Below are positions 52,594-62,443 of a stretch of DNA of 64,000 nucleotides, in pieces. The stretch spans positions 1 to 64,000 of the forward strand of contig JAFLBP010000010.1 of assembly GCA_017303875.1 (NCBI GenBank), given 5' to 3'. Both the position numbers and the translations under genes were made by a program. The DNA comes from Chitinophagales bacterium. GTDB taxonomy: Bacteria; Bacteroidota; Bacteroidia; Chitinophagales; Saprospiraceae. The number at the start of each line of letters is the position of its first letter. The stretch's first letter is position 1. The notes beneath the pieces are model-generated. The model saw only the letters and a list, made by a program, of their open reading frames with translations, did no database searches and had not been told where the DNA came from.

Positions 52594-53991
52594 ATGGAAG
52601 CAACTTTAAAAAATACCAAATTAGAGCAAAGCCTTTTGGCGCTCGAAAAACAGGAACGCCGGGCTTTTTTGCAGTTTTTGCAGTCTTCTTTTTTTAATAA
52701 AAGGGAAGATGTGCTGTTGTTGTACACCAAATGGCTGCTGGAAGGTAGTTTAGGCAGCAAAACGGAGGTTTTTGAACATGTTTATCCGGGCGCCCCCTAC
52801 GATGCTCAGCGCCTGCACCTGTGCATGAGTTATCTGCAACGCCTGGCCGAACAATTCTTCGCTTACCGGCAGTGGCGCGAACAGCCCGGCGCCTGTGAAG
52901 TGGCGCTGGTGCAGGCCACCCGACGCCGCGGCCTGGAAACCCATTTTAATGAAGCCCTGCGCAGTGCCCTCCGCCAAAGTGAACAGCAACCCCTGCGCAA
53001 CGAACAATACTACGCCCAGCGCCAGCACCTGCTCTGGGAAGAAGCCCGCTACGATCAGACCCGCAACGCCACCGCCGTTAAAAACCTGCGCGCCCTCTGG
53101 GAAAATGCCGACCTGGTCTGGCTGGCCCAAAAACTGCGCCTGCTCTGCCTGCACCGCACCCAGGAAATGCTTTACCGCGCCGATGATGCGCTGCGACTCG
53201 ACAACCGGATGGAGCACCTGCTCGAACGCTACAACCTTGCGGAACACCCCGGCGTCGGGGTATGGTATTATTGCCTCAAAATGCTCGAAAACCCGGAGGA
53301 ACCACTGTATTTTTCGCAGTTTAAGGCGCCTTTGCTCGCGCAGGACGGCTGTTTTGATGCCGAGGAAATCCGGGATTTGTACCGATTTGCCCTGAACTAT
53401 TGTATCCGGCAGGTCAATGCCGGGCGCACAGTGTTTTTCCACGACATCATGGATTTTTACAAAGACGGGCTGCAAAAAGGCCATTTGCTCGAAAATGGCG
53501 TGCTCTCCCGTTTCACCTACCACAATATTGTGGCCGCAGGCCTGCAAACCGGCGAATACGAATGGGTGGAAGATTTTATCGCGCGCTATAAAAACAGCCT
53601 CGAACGTACTTATCGGGAAAGCTCTTACAGTTTTAACCGCGCCCGACTGGAATACAAACGCAAGCGCTACGACGAGGCCCTTGGCCTGCTGCAACACTCC
53701 AATTACTACGACCCCCTGCTGGGCTTAGCCGCCAAAACCATTGCCATGAAAATTTACTACGAAACCGGGGAAGAGGAACTCCTTTTTGCCCACCTTGAGG
53801 CCATGAAGCACTATGTGCGCCGCAAAACAGTGCTGGGCTACCACCGCGACAACTACCTCTCCATGGTGCGCTATATGCAAAAACTGCTTACGCTCAATCG
53901 CTTCGATAAAAACGCAGTGCAAACACTGAAAGCTAAAATAGTAGCCGAAAAGGTGCTGATGGAGCGGGAATGGCTGTTGGAGCAGTTGTAG
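52594..53991 (+). CDS. Helical protein of unknown function (module copy A)
   Basis: Protein of 465 residues with no signal peptide or membrane segment, rich in Leu, Arg, Tyr and Glu; predicted all-helical, TPR-like. Strongly related to the 58111-59496 protein: shared SSFFNKRED/SPFFNQRQD near 32, LRLLCLHR near 181, SRFTYHNIVAAGL (305-317), SYSFNRARLEY, LAAKT and RKTVLGYHR. The family is not one I can name. Its gene is head-to-head with a type IX surface protein gene, as is that of its relative, so a role tied to those surface proteins (cytoplasmic chaperone or regulator) is a reasonable guess only. Confidence 0.75.
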   Translation: MEATLKNTKLEQSLLALEKQERRAFLQFLQSSFFNKREDVLLLYTKWLLEGSLGSKTEVFEHVYPGAPYDAQRLHLCMSYLQRLAEQFFAYRQWREQPGACEVALVQATRRRGLETHFNEALRSALRQSEQQPLRNEQYYAQRQHLLWEEARYDQTRNATAVKNLRALWENADLVWLAQKLRLLCLHRTQEMLYRADDALRLDNRMEHLLERYNLAEHPGVGVWYYCLKMLENPEEPLYFSQFKAPLLAQDGCFDAEEIRDLYRFALNYCIRQVNAGRTVFFHDIMDFYKDGLQKGHLLENGVLSRFTYHNIVAAGLQTGEYEWVEDFIARYKNSLERTYRESSYSFNRARLEYKRKRYDEALGLLQHSNYYDPLLGLAAKTIAMKIYYETGEEELLFAHLEAMKHYVRRKTVLGYHRDNYLSMVRYMQKLLTLNRFDKNAVQTLKAKIVAEKVLMEREWLLEQL

Positions 53992-54131
53992 CGGTTGGTT
54001 TATGATAAACAATAAATACGAAACACCACCACAGCACTTCCAGAGTTTTTTCAGACAATTGTTTCTACGCGCTAGGAGCTTGTTCGGGATTTCATTGATC
54101 GGCTTTCCGAAGATAGCACATATTTGTTTCC

Positions 54132-54199
54132 CGCAGATTGCGCAGATATTTTTATTCAGTTGCGTGTAGTTCAAAAGAAAAAAATCTGCGCAATCTGCG
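54132..54199. repeat. cgcagattgcgcagat hairpin
   Basis: Perfect 16-base arms CGCAGATTGCGCAGAT (54132-54147) and its complement (54184-54199) with a 36-base AT-rich loop, between convergent genes. It may end both transcripts. The left arm recurs near 44600. The spacer also has a 20-base near-match (tgttcgggatttcattgatc, about 54090) to bases near 38240. Confidence 0.75.
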
Positions 54200-54226
54200 A
54201 GAAATATACCGGTACGATACTTACTA

Positions 54227-56089
54227 TTAGATCCGTCCCAGCGATTCTTCCACAAACTTCGTCAGGGCCGCACCGCGCAGCATGCCTTGCTGCAACAGCG
54301 CCAGATCAAGCAGGTATTTGGCCGTATGCGCCCGATCGGTTTCGGCTTGCTGCAAGAGTTTGGTTGCCACCAGCGGATGGTTGGTATTCACCACCACGTT
54401 GTACATGTCCGGGAAACCATCGGCGCCCATGCCATGCATCATCTGCATTTCCTTCATGCGGCGCATAAATTCCGGACGGGTAATCTGCACCGGCTGATCG
54501 TCGGGCGCCAGCGGAGAAAGTTCAATCCGCGCCTCGCTGTTGCCTGCCACCGCACCCTGGAACAACGCTTTTACGCTTTCCTGTTCCTGCTCGGAGAGCA
54601 CAGATTCCCGCTTGTCGTCTTTCTGAATCAGGCGATCCACCGGCTCGGAGTCGATGCGCACAAAAGACAGGCCGAGTTCCGACTGGTATTCTAAGTGTTG
54701 AATCCAGTGATTGTCGAGCACCGTATCGAGGCGGAGCACATCGTAGCTGCGGTTTTCAGCGGCGCGGATGAGCGCGTCGTGGCCGTCGGGATCATTGGTG
54801 TAAATGCACACCACTTTGCCGTTTTTATCGGTTTGGTTGGCGGCAATATGTTCTTTATAATCTTTGAGCAGGAAAAAACTGCCTTTGGTATTTTCCACGA
54901 GGGCAAAATTGCCGGCGCGTTCTTCAAATTTCTTGTCGGCCACTGTGCCATATTTGACAAATACGCCCAGGTCGCGCCATTTTTGCTCGTAGGCGGCGCG
55001 GTCGTTTTTGAAGAGCTCGTGGAGTTTATCGGCCACTTTACGGGAGATGTACTCGCTGATTTTCTTCACATTGGTGTCGCTTTGCAGGTAGGAGCGCGAC
55101 ACGTTGAGCGGAATATCGGGCGAGTCAATAACGCCGTGCAGGAGTTGCAGCCATTCGGGCACGATGTTGCGCACGTCGTCGGTAACATACACCTGGTTGC
55201 AGTAGAGGTAAATTTTATTGCGGGTTACCTCCACGGCATTGCCGAGTTTGGGGAAAAAGAGTACGCCGGTGAGGTTGAACGGATCGTCGATTTTCAGGTG
55301 AATCCAGAACATGGGTTCCGGCGACATGGGGTACAGTTTGCGGTAAAACGCGCGGTAATCTTCGTCGGTCAGCTCGCTGGGTTGTTTTTTCCAAAGCGGG
55401 CGGGTTTCATTGATGATATTGGGCACTTCGCGGGACTCTTCCTTGGCGTCGTCGCCTTCACCAACTGTTTCGTATTCCGTGCGGGTGCCGAACTGAATAG
55501 GCACGGGCAGGAATTTGCAGTATTTTTCCAGCAGGTCGTCTATGCGGTTTTTGCGCAGAAATTCGGCATTTTCCTCATTGATATGCAGGATAATATCGGT
55601 ACCACGGAAATCTTTTTCAATAATTTCCATGTCGTATTCGGGGTTGCCGGAGCAGGTCCAGCGCACCGGCTGGGCGCCTTCTTTCCAGGAAAGTGTTTCT
55701 ACTTCCACTTTATCGGCCACCATAAATGCCGAGTAAAAGCCGAGGCCGAAGTGGCCGATGATGCCGCTGTCCTGGTATTTATCCAAAAATTCGGCGGCGC
55801 TGGAAAACGCGATCTGATTGAGGTAGCGCAGCACCTCGTCTTCCGTCATACCGATACCGCGGTCGCGGATGATGAGGCGTTTGCCAGCCTCATCGAGGAT
55901 AATTTCAATGGTCGTATCGCCGATTTCGCCTTTCACTTCGCCGCGGTCGGCCAGTACCCGAAGTTTGGTGGTGGCATCAACGGCATTGGAAATCAGTTCA
56001 CGCAGAAAGATCTCGTGATCCGAGTAAAGGAATTTTTTGATGATGGGAAAAATGTTCTCCGTCTGAACAGCAATTGTTCCGCTTGCCAT
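54227..56089 (-). CDS. htpG: Chaperone HtpG (Hsp90)
   Basis: The 620-residue protein shows the GHKL ATPase N-terminus (FLRELISNAVDA, DRGIGMTEDEV, GHFGLGFYSAFMVADKVEV), middle domain with GVLFFPK and the YCNQVYVTDD...PEWL segment, and a C-terminal dimerisation domain ending LLQQGMLRGAALTKFVEESLGRI without an MEEVD tail, as in bacteria. ATP-dependent client folding in the cytoplasm. Divergent from nadA. Confidence 0.97.
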   Translation of the reverse strand: MASGTIAVQTENIFPIIKKFLYSDHEIFLRELISNAVDATTKLRVLADRGEVKGEIGDTTIEIILDEAGKRLIIRDRGIGMTEDEVLRYLNQIAFSSAAEFLDKYQDSGIIGHFGLGFYSAFMVADKVEVETLSWKEGAQPVRWTCSGNPEYDMEIIEKDFRGTDIILHINEENAEFLRKNRIDDLLEKYCKFLPVPIQFGTRTEYETVGEGDDAKEESREVPNIINETRPLWKKQPSELTDEDYRAFYRKLYPMSPEPMFWIHLKIDDPFNLTGVLFFPKLGNAVEVTRNKIYLYCNQVYVTDDVRNIVPEWLQLLHGVIDSPDIPLNVSRSYLQSDTNVKKISEYISRKVADKLHELFKNDRAAYEQKWRDLGVFVKYGTVADKKFEERAGNFALVENTKGSFFLLKDYKEHIAANQTDKNGKVVCIYTNDPDGHDALIRAAENRSYDVLRLDTVLDNHWIQHLEYQSELGLSFVRIDSEPVDRLIQKDDKRESVLSEQEQESVKALFQGAVAGNSEARIELSPLAPDDQPVQITRPEFMRRMKEMQMMHGMGADGFPDMYNVVVNTNHPLVATKLLQQAETDRAHTAKYLLDLALLQQGMLRGAALTKFVEESLGRI

Positions 56090-56270
56090 AGGTGTAAAAG
56101 GTTTGGAAATGTGGTTAATCGTATAATTTAAGCAAATACCGACAAGGGTCGGTGTTTTGGAATTTCAAAGCCTGTGCCATGCTGCTTTTACCGCCATTTT
56201 GGCAGTAATTTTCCAAAGCTACTGACTTTTCGCCGGGAATTTCCAGCGCAGTTTTCCAACAGAAATCGCA

Positions 56271-56278
56271 TACCTTTG
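56271..56278 (+). promoter_or_regulatory. -7 box of nadA (TACCTTTG)
   Basis: TACCTTTG is 55 bases before the nadA ATG; an AT-rich ttttcc near 56253 may serve as the upstream element. Confidence 0.55.
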
Positions 56279-56333
56279 TTGAATCATTGTAATCACCAAA
56301 GTACACAAACACTCAAACACGCCAGCATACCGC

Positions 56334-57353
56334 ATGAGTACCGAACTCGCCACTGCCACACAACATTTGGAACGCAAAGGTTTTCTCGACCTCGAAGTTG
56401 ACCCCACGCTCGACCTCGTAGCCGAGATTAACCGCCTGAAAAAAGAAAAAAATGCCATTATCCTGGCACACTATTACCAGGAATCGGAAATACAGGACAT
56501 TGCCGACTACATCGGCGACTCCCTCGGCCTCTCCCAAAAAGCAGCCCAGACAGAAGCTGACATCATCGTTTTTGCCGGTGTACACTTCATGGCCGAAACC
56601 GCAAAAATGCTTTCACCGCAAAAAAAAGTGTTGCTGCCCGATCTCAAGGCCGGCTGCTCGCTGGCAGACTCCTGCCCGCCCGCCCTTTTCAAAAAATTCA
56701 AGGAAAAATACCCCGACCACATTGTTGTCAGCTACATCAACTGCACGGCCGAGTTAAAAACGCTTACCGATATTTGCTGCACCAGCACCAACGCGGTAGC
56801 CATCATCGAAAGCATCCCTAAAGAGCAGCCCATCATTTTTGCGCCCGATAAAAACCTCGGCGCCTACCTGCAGAAGAAAACCGGCCGTGAAAACATGGTC
56901 ATCTGGAACGGCGCCTGCATGGTACACGAAATTTTCAGCCATGAGCGCATTGTCAAGCTGCGCAACCGCCACCCCAACGCCAAGTTCATCGCACACCCCG
57001 AGTGCGAAGCGCATATTCTGGATATGGCCGATTATATCGGCAGCACCACCGGGCTGCTGAAATACACCATTAATGATCCCGCCACAGAGTTCATCGTGGC
57101 CACTGAAGCCGGTATTTTGCACCAAATGCAAAAATCCAGTCCGCACAAAACCTTTATCCCGGCGCCTCCGGAAAATAACTGTGCCTGCAACGACTGCCCG
57201 CACATGAAACTCAATACGCTGGAAAAACTCTACCTCTGCATGGAGCATGAATTGCCGGAAATTCTCTTGCCCGACTGGGTCATTGAACAAGGCCGTGCGT
57301 CCATTGACCGGATGCTGAAAATTTCGGAAGCAGCGGGGCTGATCAGCGGATAG
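56334..57353 (+). CDS. nadA: Quinolinate synthase
   Basis: Protein of 339 residues. The three 4Fe-4S ligand cysteines are in [12 protein letters not shown] (about 110), GACMVHEIF (about 200) and [11 protein letters not shown] (about 285). Conserved [23 protein letters not shown] and NCTAELK are present. It condenses iminoaspartate with dihydroxyacetone phosphate to quinolinate for NAD synthesis. Followed 77 bases later by mnmD on the same strand. Confidence 0.97.
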   Translation: MSTELATATQHLERKGFLDLEVDPTLDLVAEINRLKKEKNAIILAHYYQESEIQDIADYIGDSLGLSQKAAQTEADIIVFAGVHFMAETAKMLSPQKKVLLPDLKAGCSLADSCPPALFKKFKEKYPDHIVVSYINCTAELKTLTDICCTSTNAVAIIESIPKEQPIIFAPDKNLGAYLQKKTGRENMVIWNGACMVHEIFSHERIVKLRNRHPNAKFIAHPECEAHILDMADYIGSTTGLLKYTINDPATEFIVATEAGILHQMQKSSPHKTFIPAPPENNCACNDCPHMKLNTLEKLYLCMEHELPEILLPDWVIEQGRASIDRMLKISEAAGLISG

Positions 57354-57430
57354 TATTTCAGAACAGGACTGCAAGGCAGCAATATGGTGAACATTTCAGC
57401 AAAAAATAATATCCAGCCAAACCCGGATTT

Positions 57431-58090
57431 ATGTCGGTAATTTCCACCGGCGACGGTTCGCCCACCGTATTTTCTGAACAATACGGCGTTACGTATCACT
57501 CCCGGCACGGGGCAGTGACAGAATCGGCGCATGTGTTCATTACCGCAGGCCTGCGCTACAAAGCCGTGCTCAGGCGCGAACTTTCGGTGCTGGAAGCCGG
57601 CTTTGGCACCGGCTTGAATGCCTTTATGACCTGGCTCGAAGCCGAGCGCCGCAACCTCAGGGTTCATTATACCGGACTGGAGCTTTACCCGATTCCCGAC
57701 AGCGCACTGGAACAGCTTCAATATGCCGAACAATTGGGCGCCGCCGAGCGCCAGGAGGATTTTCAGCGCCTGCATCAATTAGACTGGGAGCAAAGTTTTG
57801 ACCTTTCCGATAATTTCCGCTTTGAAAAAAAACGCAGCAGTATCGAGCATTTTCAGGCTGCCGAACAATTTGACATCATCTATTTCGACGCTTTTGCCCC
57901 CCAGGCACAACCCGAGCTCTGGACCCCCGAAGTGATGGCCGCCATGTATGCAGCCCTGCGCCCGGAAGGCGTGCTGGTGACCTACTGTGCACAGGGCGAA
58001 TTCAAGCGCAGCCTCCGCGCTGCAGGCTTTAGCGTAGAGCGGCTACAAGGCCCGCCCGGCAAACGCGAAATGACCCGCGCTACCAAATAA
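57431..58090 (+). CDS. mnmD: tRNA 5-methylaminomethyl-2-thiouridine methyltransferase MnmD
   Basis: S-adenosylmethionine-dependent methyltransferase of 219 residues corresponding to the N-terminal half of MnmC. GDGSPTVFSEQYGVTYHSRHGAVTES start, SAM site LEAGFGTGLNAFMTWLEA, catalytic-region IIYFDAFAPQAQPELWT, and C-terminal LQGPPGKREMTRA. Stand-alone MnmD without the oxidase half is usual in Bacteroidota. It acts after MnmE/MnmG at U34. Convergent with the 58111 gene. Confidence 0.93.
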   Translation: MSVISTGDGSPTVFSEQYGVTYHSRHGAVTESAHVFITAGLRYKAVLRRELSVLEAGFGTGLNAFMTWLEAERRNLRVHYTGLELYPIPDSALEQLQYAEQLGAAERQEDFQRLHQLDWEQSFDLSDNFRFEKKRSSIEHFQAAEQFDIIYFDAFAPQAQPELWTPEVMAAMYAALRPEGVLVTYCAQGEFKRSLRAAGFSVERLQGPPGKREMTRATK

Positions 58091-58110
58091 GGAGTTTAAT
58101 TATCTCATTT

Positions 58111-59496
58111 TCAGGACATTACACCCAAAAGAAAACTTTTTTCGCGCAAGGTTTGCTCATTTTCTATGGCCAAGCGCAGGGCTGCTGCCGCTTTTTTATC
58201 GGAAGGATTCAGCCGAATCAGTTTTTCCGTAAACCGAATGAGGTTCAGTGTAGCGCTGCGGTGATAGCCCAGTACACGTTTGCGGTGGATATAATTACGC
58301 ATGGCATCGAGGTGCGATTGCAGGAGGTCGAACTCCCGCAAATCGTAATAGGTTTTCAGGAGCAGGGTTTTGGCGGCCAGGTTCAGCAGGGGGTCGCGGT
58401 AATTGGCTTTTTGCAGCAGCTCCAGCACGTGTCCATAATTTGCATAAGCGTACTCTAAGCGGGCCAGGTTGAAGCTGAAGGAGCTGTCGCGGTAGCTGCG
58501 TTCCAGCCGGATGCGGTATTCATTGATAAAATAACGCACCCATTCCAGCTCGCCGGTATGCAGGCCGGCCGCCACAATGTTGTGGTAGGTAAAGCGGGAA
58601 ATATGCTCATTTTCAAAAAGGTATTCGCGGGTCAGTCCTTCTTTATACAAATCAAGCGCCTCGCTGTAATAAGTTTCATCGCCGGAGTTGAGCCGGCGCA
58701 CACAATAGTTGATGGCCAGCAGGTACAGCGCGTGCATTTCCTCCGCAGAAAAACAAGCCGATTGATGTAATAAAAGGAATTTAAACCCTTGAAAATGCTG
58801 CTCGTTTTCGGGTTCCCGGAGCATGTGGTAGCAGTAGAGGTACAATTGTACGGCGGGCAGTCCGGCAAATTCCGCCGATTGTGCATAAGTGGTCAGCGCT
58901 GCTTCGCGGGGAAAATCGCTGTCGGACTGGTATACGGCCTGATGTGCCCGATGCAGGCAAAGCAGGCGCAACTGCCGGGTCAGGTAGGCAGTGTCGGCAC
59001 TAAGACCCGCCTGGTGCAGGTGGCTGCTGTCGGTTGGTTTTTGGGGATAATGGTATTGGTGGGCTTCCCAGCGGAGTCGGTATTGGTAATCAAAAAAATC
59101 GGCGTTGCGCAGTGTTTGCGCGTCGAGTTGATTTTCAAGTCGTTTACAGCTGCGTTCAAACGCTTCTCCGAGGCCGCGTTTGCGATAAGCGACGCTCAGG
59201 CGGAGTTGCATTTCGAGTGGCTCCTGCTGCAATTCCCGCACCGCGAGATATTGTTCGAGCAGTTGGTGCAGGTAAGTCATCAGCAGGCGTAATTTAGGCA
59301 AATCAAGCGGTATTTGCCCGAAAAGATGCGCCCAGACAGCTTGCCGATCGGGTTGTTTTTCCTGCGTGAGGAAATCAAAAAGGACGATCAGATCCTGCCG
59401 CTGATTAAAAAAAGGCGAACAAAGGAACTTGCGCGCCTCGCGTTTTTCAAGCGCATTGAAGGTTTGAAGCAGTTTGACAAGGGAGCTGTCTACCAT
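58111..59496 (-). CDS. Helical protein of unknown function (module copy B)
   Basis: Protein of 461 residues starting MVDSSLVKLLQTFNALEKRE; ATG 59496 is favoured over a non-ATG start 24 bases upstream because it aligns with the relative at 52594. All-helical, no signal peptide, with the shared SPFFNQRQD, LRLLCLHR, SRFTYHNIVAAGL, SFSFNLARLEY and RKRVLGYHR segments. A minus-strand -7 box TAATTTTG lies 22 bases upstream. The gene is head-to-head with the surface protein gene at 59799, mirroring the arrangement at 52.4 kb. Confidence 0.75.
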   Translation of the reverse strand: MVDSSLVKLLQTFNALEKREARKFLCSPFFNQRQDLIVLFDFLTQEKQPDRQAVWAHLFGQIPLDLPKLRLLMTYLHQLLEQYLAVRELQQEPLEMQLRLSVAYRKRGLGEAFERSCKRLENQLDAQTLRNADFFDYQYRLRWEAHQYHYPQKPTDSSHLHQAGLSADTAYLTRQLRLLCLHRAHQAVYQSDSDFPREAALTTYAQSAEFAGLPAVQLYLYCYHMLREPENEQHFQGFKFLLLHQSACFSAEEMHALYLLAINYCVRRLNSGDETYYSEALDLYKEGLTREYLFENEHISRFTYHNIVAAGLHTGELEWVRYFINEYRIRLERSYRDSSFSFNLARLEYAYANYGHVLELLQKANYRDPLLNLAAKTLLLKTYYDLREFDLLQSHLDAMRNYIHRKRVLGYHRSATLNLIRFTEKLIRLNPSDKKAAAALRLAIENEQTLREKSFLLGVMS

Positions 59497-59517
59497 TTTT
59501 AGGTTATTATAAGGTGG

Positions 59518-59586
59518 CAAAATTAATATTTTTAAATAAGATGCTAAATTTAATTTTGGTTAAAATATTAATAATCAATATTTTAA
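59518..59586. promoter_or_regulatory. Divergent control region of module B
   Basis: It contains a minus-strand -7 box TAATTTTG (59518-59525) for the helical-protein gene and a palindrome of 10-base arms TTAAAATATT/AATATTTTAA with a 7-base centre (59560-59586), a possible operator. The remaining spacer to 59798 is AT-rich and otherwise featureless. The spacer of module A (52356-52593) is likewise AT-rich and contains caatatttta, but no full copy of this palindrome. Confidence 0.45.
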
Positions 59587-59798
59587 AAACATTTACGCAC
59601 AAAAAATACTCAATAAATGCGCTTTTTTGTGTTTGCAGGCCCGATAAAATGCCCGCACTTTTGTATCGTGAAAGTAAATCGGCAGGTAAAAGCGCGACAC
59701 GTGTGAAAAAGGTACCGCAAACGCCCTGATTTCCCGCTGATTTCATTCCGCAACAAAATCAACAAAAAAAGAGATCATCACCCGCAAAAGGTAATCCT

Positions 59799-62288
59799 AT
59801 GACAAATTTTTTCCAAAAAGCAATAAGATCCCGACTCCTGTTGTCAGGGGTAAAATTGCTTCCGATGTTATGCCTGTTTTTCGGAACGGGCGTGTTGCAG
59901 GCCCAGGTAGGCTGCGACCCCGACGTTACAGCGCCTGTTTGTGTGGCCCCCGCCGACGTAACGGTGAGCTGCGAAAACTTCGACCCTTCCCTTCTGAACT
60001 ATGGCGTGGCCACTGCCACCGACAACTGCTGTATGCAAAGTGTGGGCGTGCTGTCGGTCAACAAAGCTCAGTTCGACACACTTTGCAACAAGGGTACCAT
60101 CACCCGCTTTTTTAAGGCGCAGGATTGTACGGGTAACAGTTCCCAATGCACCCAGCGTATTGTGGTGAACTACAACCAACACTATTACGTCCGTTTCCCC
60201 GATGATGTAATTACTACAGTCCCCTCGCCTACCGGATTTTATGGCGAACCGACTTTTTACTCAGAAGACTGCGAGCTAACAGGGGTTTCTTACGGCGATC
60301 AGGTGTTTACCCTCCTGGGTGGCACACTCCGAATTGAGCGTACCTGGACGGTCATCAACTGGTGCACCTACGACCCACTGCTGCCAGGCGTGACGGTTCC
60401 TAACCCGGAGCCGAATACCCTGTTCAACCATCCGGCAAACCTCCTCGGCCCCACTGTTGCGCCTTCCGGCACAGCAGCGCCGTGGGCGCCTACCCAGGTT
60501 GCGCTTACGCCGGGCGGTAATGTGGTAGATTTTTCAACGTTCTGGTCAGCTGGTGTCAACGCCTATCGATACATTCAGAACATTTACATCGCTGATCTGG
60601 CATACATGACCATTCAGGGCAGTTTGTTTGTTGATGCGGATGCCGACTGCCTGCAAGACAACGGCGAAATGGGCCTTGCTGGGCACACTGTCTACGCTCG
60701 TGGCGACCAGACCGGCTTTAATTATCAGGGCATCACCGATGCAAACGGCAACTACGTTTTACAGGCCTTCAGTCTGGATCAGACGGTTACCCTCAGCTCC
60801 GACATTCTGGCGTCGGTAAGCCCAAACTGCCAAAACACCTTCAGCTTCCCTGTAAATCCTAATACCACTGTCATACAGGATCTTCCGGTCAACCTTAATA
60901 CCAATTGCAATGAGTTGAGTGTTGATATGTCGGCGCCCATACTGCGTCGTTGCTTTACTTCCAACTACCATGTTAATGCCTGCAACCAAAGCGCCCAGGA
61001 AGTGGAAGACGTGTACACGATTGTCACTTTCGACAACTACCTGTCGGTTCAGTCTGCCTCACTGCCATACACCGCACTTGGCAACAACCAGTACCGCGTG
61101 GATATTGGCGACATGAATCCGGGCGATTGCGAGCGTATTTCCTTTACCATATTGGTGAGTTGTGAAGTACCATTAGGTTATGTACACTGCTCCGAGGCGC
61201 AGATCTTCCCGACCGACGAATGCGGCTACTCGGGTCCGGTGCTGATTGTGAACAACACCTGCAATACAGACTCGGTGCGTTTTGAAATAAAAAATGTTGG
61301 CAATGCCGCCATGAGTACTCCGGTTGAATTTGTGGTGGTGGAAGATGTGATCATGTACACCGGTGGCCAGGCCAGCTTAGACATTGACGCCTCCAAGTCT
61401 ATTGCGGTACCGAGCAACGGTTCTACCTGGTTGCTGCGTGTAGCGCAGGCGCCTGAACACCCCTGGCAGGGCGTGGTGAGCAGCATCGTTCGCGGCTGTG
61501 GCGGCAACGACAACAGTACGGCGCCCTTGCAATTCGGGCTGAGCAGTTCCAATCCGTTTGAAACCACCGATTGCCAGGCCAATGTCGGCTCCTATGACCC
61601 CAACGACAAAGCGGCGGTACCGGCAGGCTATGGCGCACAGCATTTGCTGGAGGCCAACACCGATATAGATTACAAGATTCGTTTTCAGAATACCGGTACC
61701 GATACGGCCTTTACCGTGGTGATATTGGATACGCTGAGCAGTCACTTGAATCCGCTCAGTGTTCGCCCTGGCGCATCGAGCCATACGTATACCTATGAGT
61801 TACTGGACGGCAACGTATTGCGTTTCCGCTTCGACAACATTATGCTGCCCGACAGCAATGTGAACGAGCCTGGCTCGAATGGATTTGTCAAGTTCAAAGT
61901 ATCGCAGATGCCTGATTTGGCCAACGGCACCCGCATTGAGAACGATGCAGCGATTTTCTTCGACTTCAATGATCCGGTGATTACGAATACGACTTTCCAT
62001 GAAATCGGCGACCACTTTATTGTGTCGGCTGTTGTGGATCCGGGCCAGACGATTGTGCAGCGTGTATTCCCCAATCCGGCACAAACATCAGCTACTTTTG
62101 AGCTGGATCAAGCGCTGCAGGACGGTCGTTTCCTGCTATACGATGCCCTGGGCCGCGTGGTGCGCAGCCAAAATGTGCAGGGTACGCAGTATCGTTTTGA
62201 GCGCGGCGATTTGCCGGCCGGTGCATACCAGTACCGCATTCAGGAAGGCGCGGCCACTTTGGCTACCGGCACCTTGCTGATAAAGTAA
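59799..62288 (+). CDS. Large type IX-sorted surface protein with DUF7619-type domain (module copy B)
   Basis: Protein of 829 residues with an N-terminal signal (hydrophobic LLPMLCLFFGTGVLQAQ). Residues 40-130 form a HYR-like Cys-rich domain (PVCVAPADVTVSCENF, ATATDNCC), then an Ig-like and a Cna/CarboxypepD-like section (GSLFVDADADCLQDNGEMGLAGHTV, about 270-330). About 595-755 is the DUF7619-type domain (SYDPNDKAAVP, YKIRFQNTGTDTAF, LPDSNVNEP, ENDAAIFFDFN). The end (FPNPAQTS...TGTLLIK) is a type A type IX sorting domain. It is a likely cell-surface or secreted adhesin-like protein, and the counterpart of the 49764 protein. Confidence 0.85.
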   Translation: MTNFFQKAIRSRLLLSGVKLLPMLCLFFGTGVLQAQVGCDPDVTAPVCVAPADVTVSCENFDPSLLNYGVATATDNCCMQSVGVLSVNKAQFDTLCNKGTITRFFKAQDCTGNSSQCTQRIVVNYNQHYYVRFPDDVITTVPSPTGFYGEPTFYSEDCELTGVSYGDQVFTLLGGTLRIERTWTVINWCTYDPLLPGVTVPNPEPNTLFNHPANLLGPTVAPSGTAAPWAPTQVALTPGGNVVDFSTFWSAGVNAYRYIQNIYIADLAYMTIQGSLFVDADADCLQDNGEMGLAGHTVYARGDQTGFNYQGITDANGNYVLQAFSLDQTVTLSSDILASVSPNCQNTFSFPVNPNTTVIQDLPVNLNTNCNELSVDMSAPILRRCFTSNYHVNACNQSAQEVEDVYTIVTFDNYLSVQSASLPYTALGNNQYRVDIGDMNPGDCERISFTILVSCEVPLGYVHCSEAQIFPTDECGYSGPVLIVNNTCNTDSVRFEIKNVGNAAMSTPVEFVVVEDVIMYTGGQASLDIDASKSIAVPSNGSTWLLRVAQAPEHPWQGVVSSIVRGCGGNDNSTAPLQFGLSSSNPFETTDCQANVGSYDPNDKAAVPAGYGAQHLLEANTDIDYKIRFQNTGTDTAFTVVILDTLSSHLNPLSVRPGASSHTYTYELLDGNVLRFRFDNIMLPDSNVNEPGSNGFVKFKVSQMPDLANGTRIENDAAIFFDFNDPVITNTTFHEIGDHFIVSAVVDPGQTIVQRVFPNPAQTSATFELDQALQDGRFLLYDALGRVVRSQNVQGTQYRFERGDLPAGAYQYRIQEGAATLATGTLLIK

Positions 62289-62323
62289 ATAAGCATAGGT
62301 ACATAGAACAATCATGGTTTGCG

Positions 62324-62365
62324 CGCCCGCGTCGGAGTAATTCCGGCGCGGGCGTTTTGGTTTTT
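62324..62365 (+). terminator. Terminator after the 59799 gene
   Basis: CGCCCGCG(t)CGG/CCG(g)CGCGGGCG stem with a 7-base loop, followed by TTTTGGTTTTT. Confidence 0.85.
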
Positions 62366-62443
62366 AATACCCCAAATTTACCCTGTTCCAAAAGTGCGTG
62401 TTTGTCCTTGCGGGGGGGTGGGTGGGGGCTGCATTTTTGTGGT

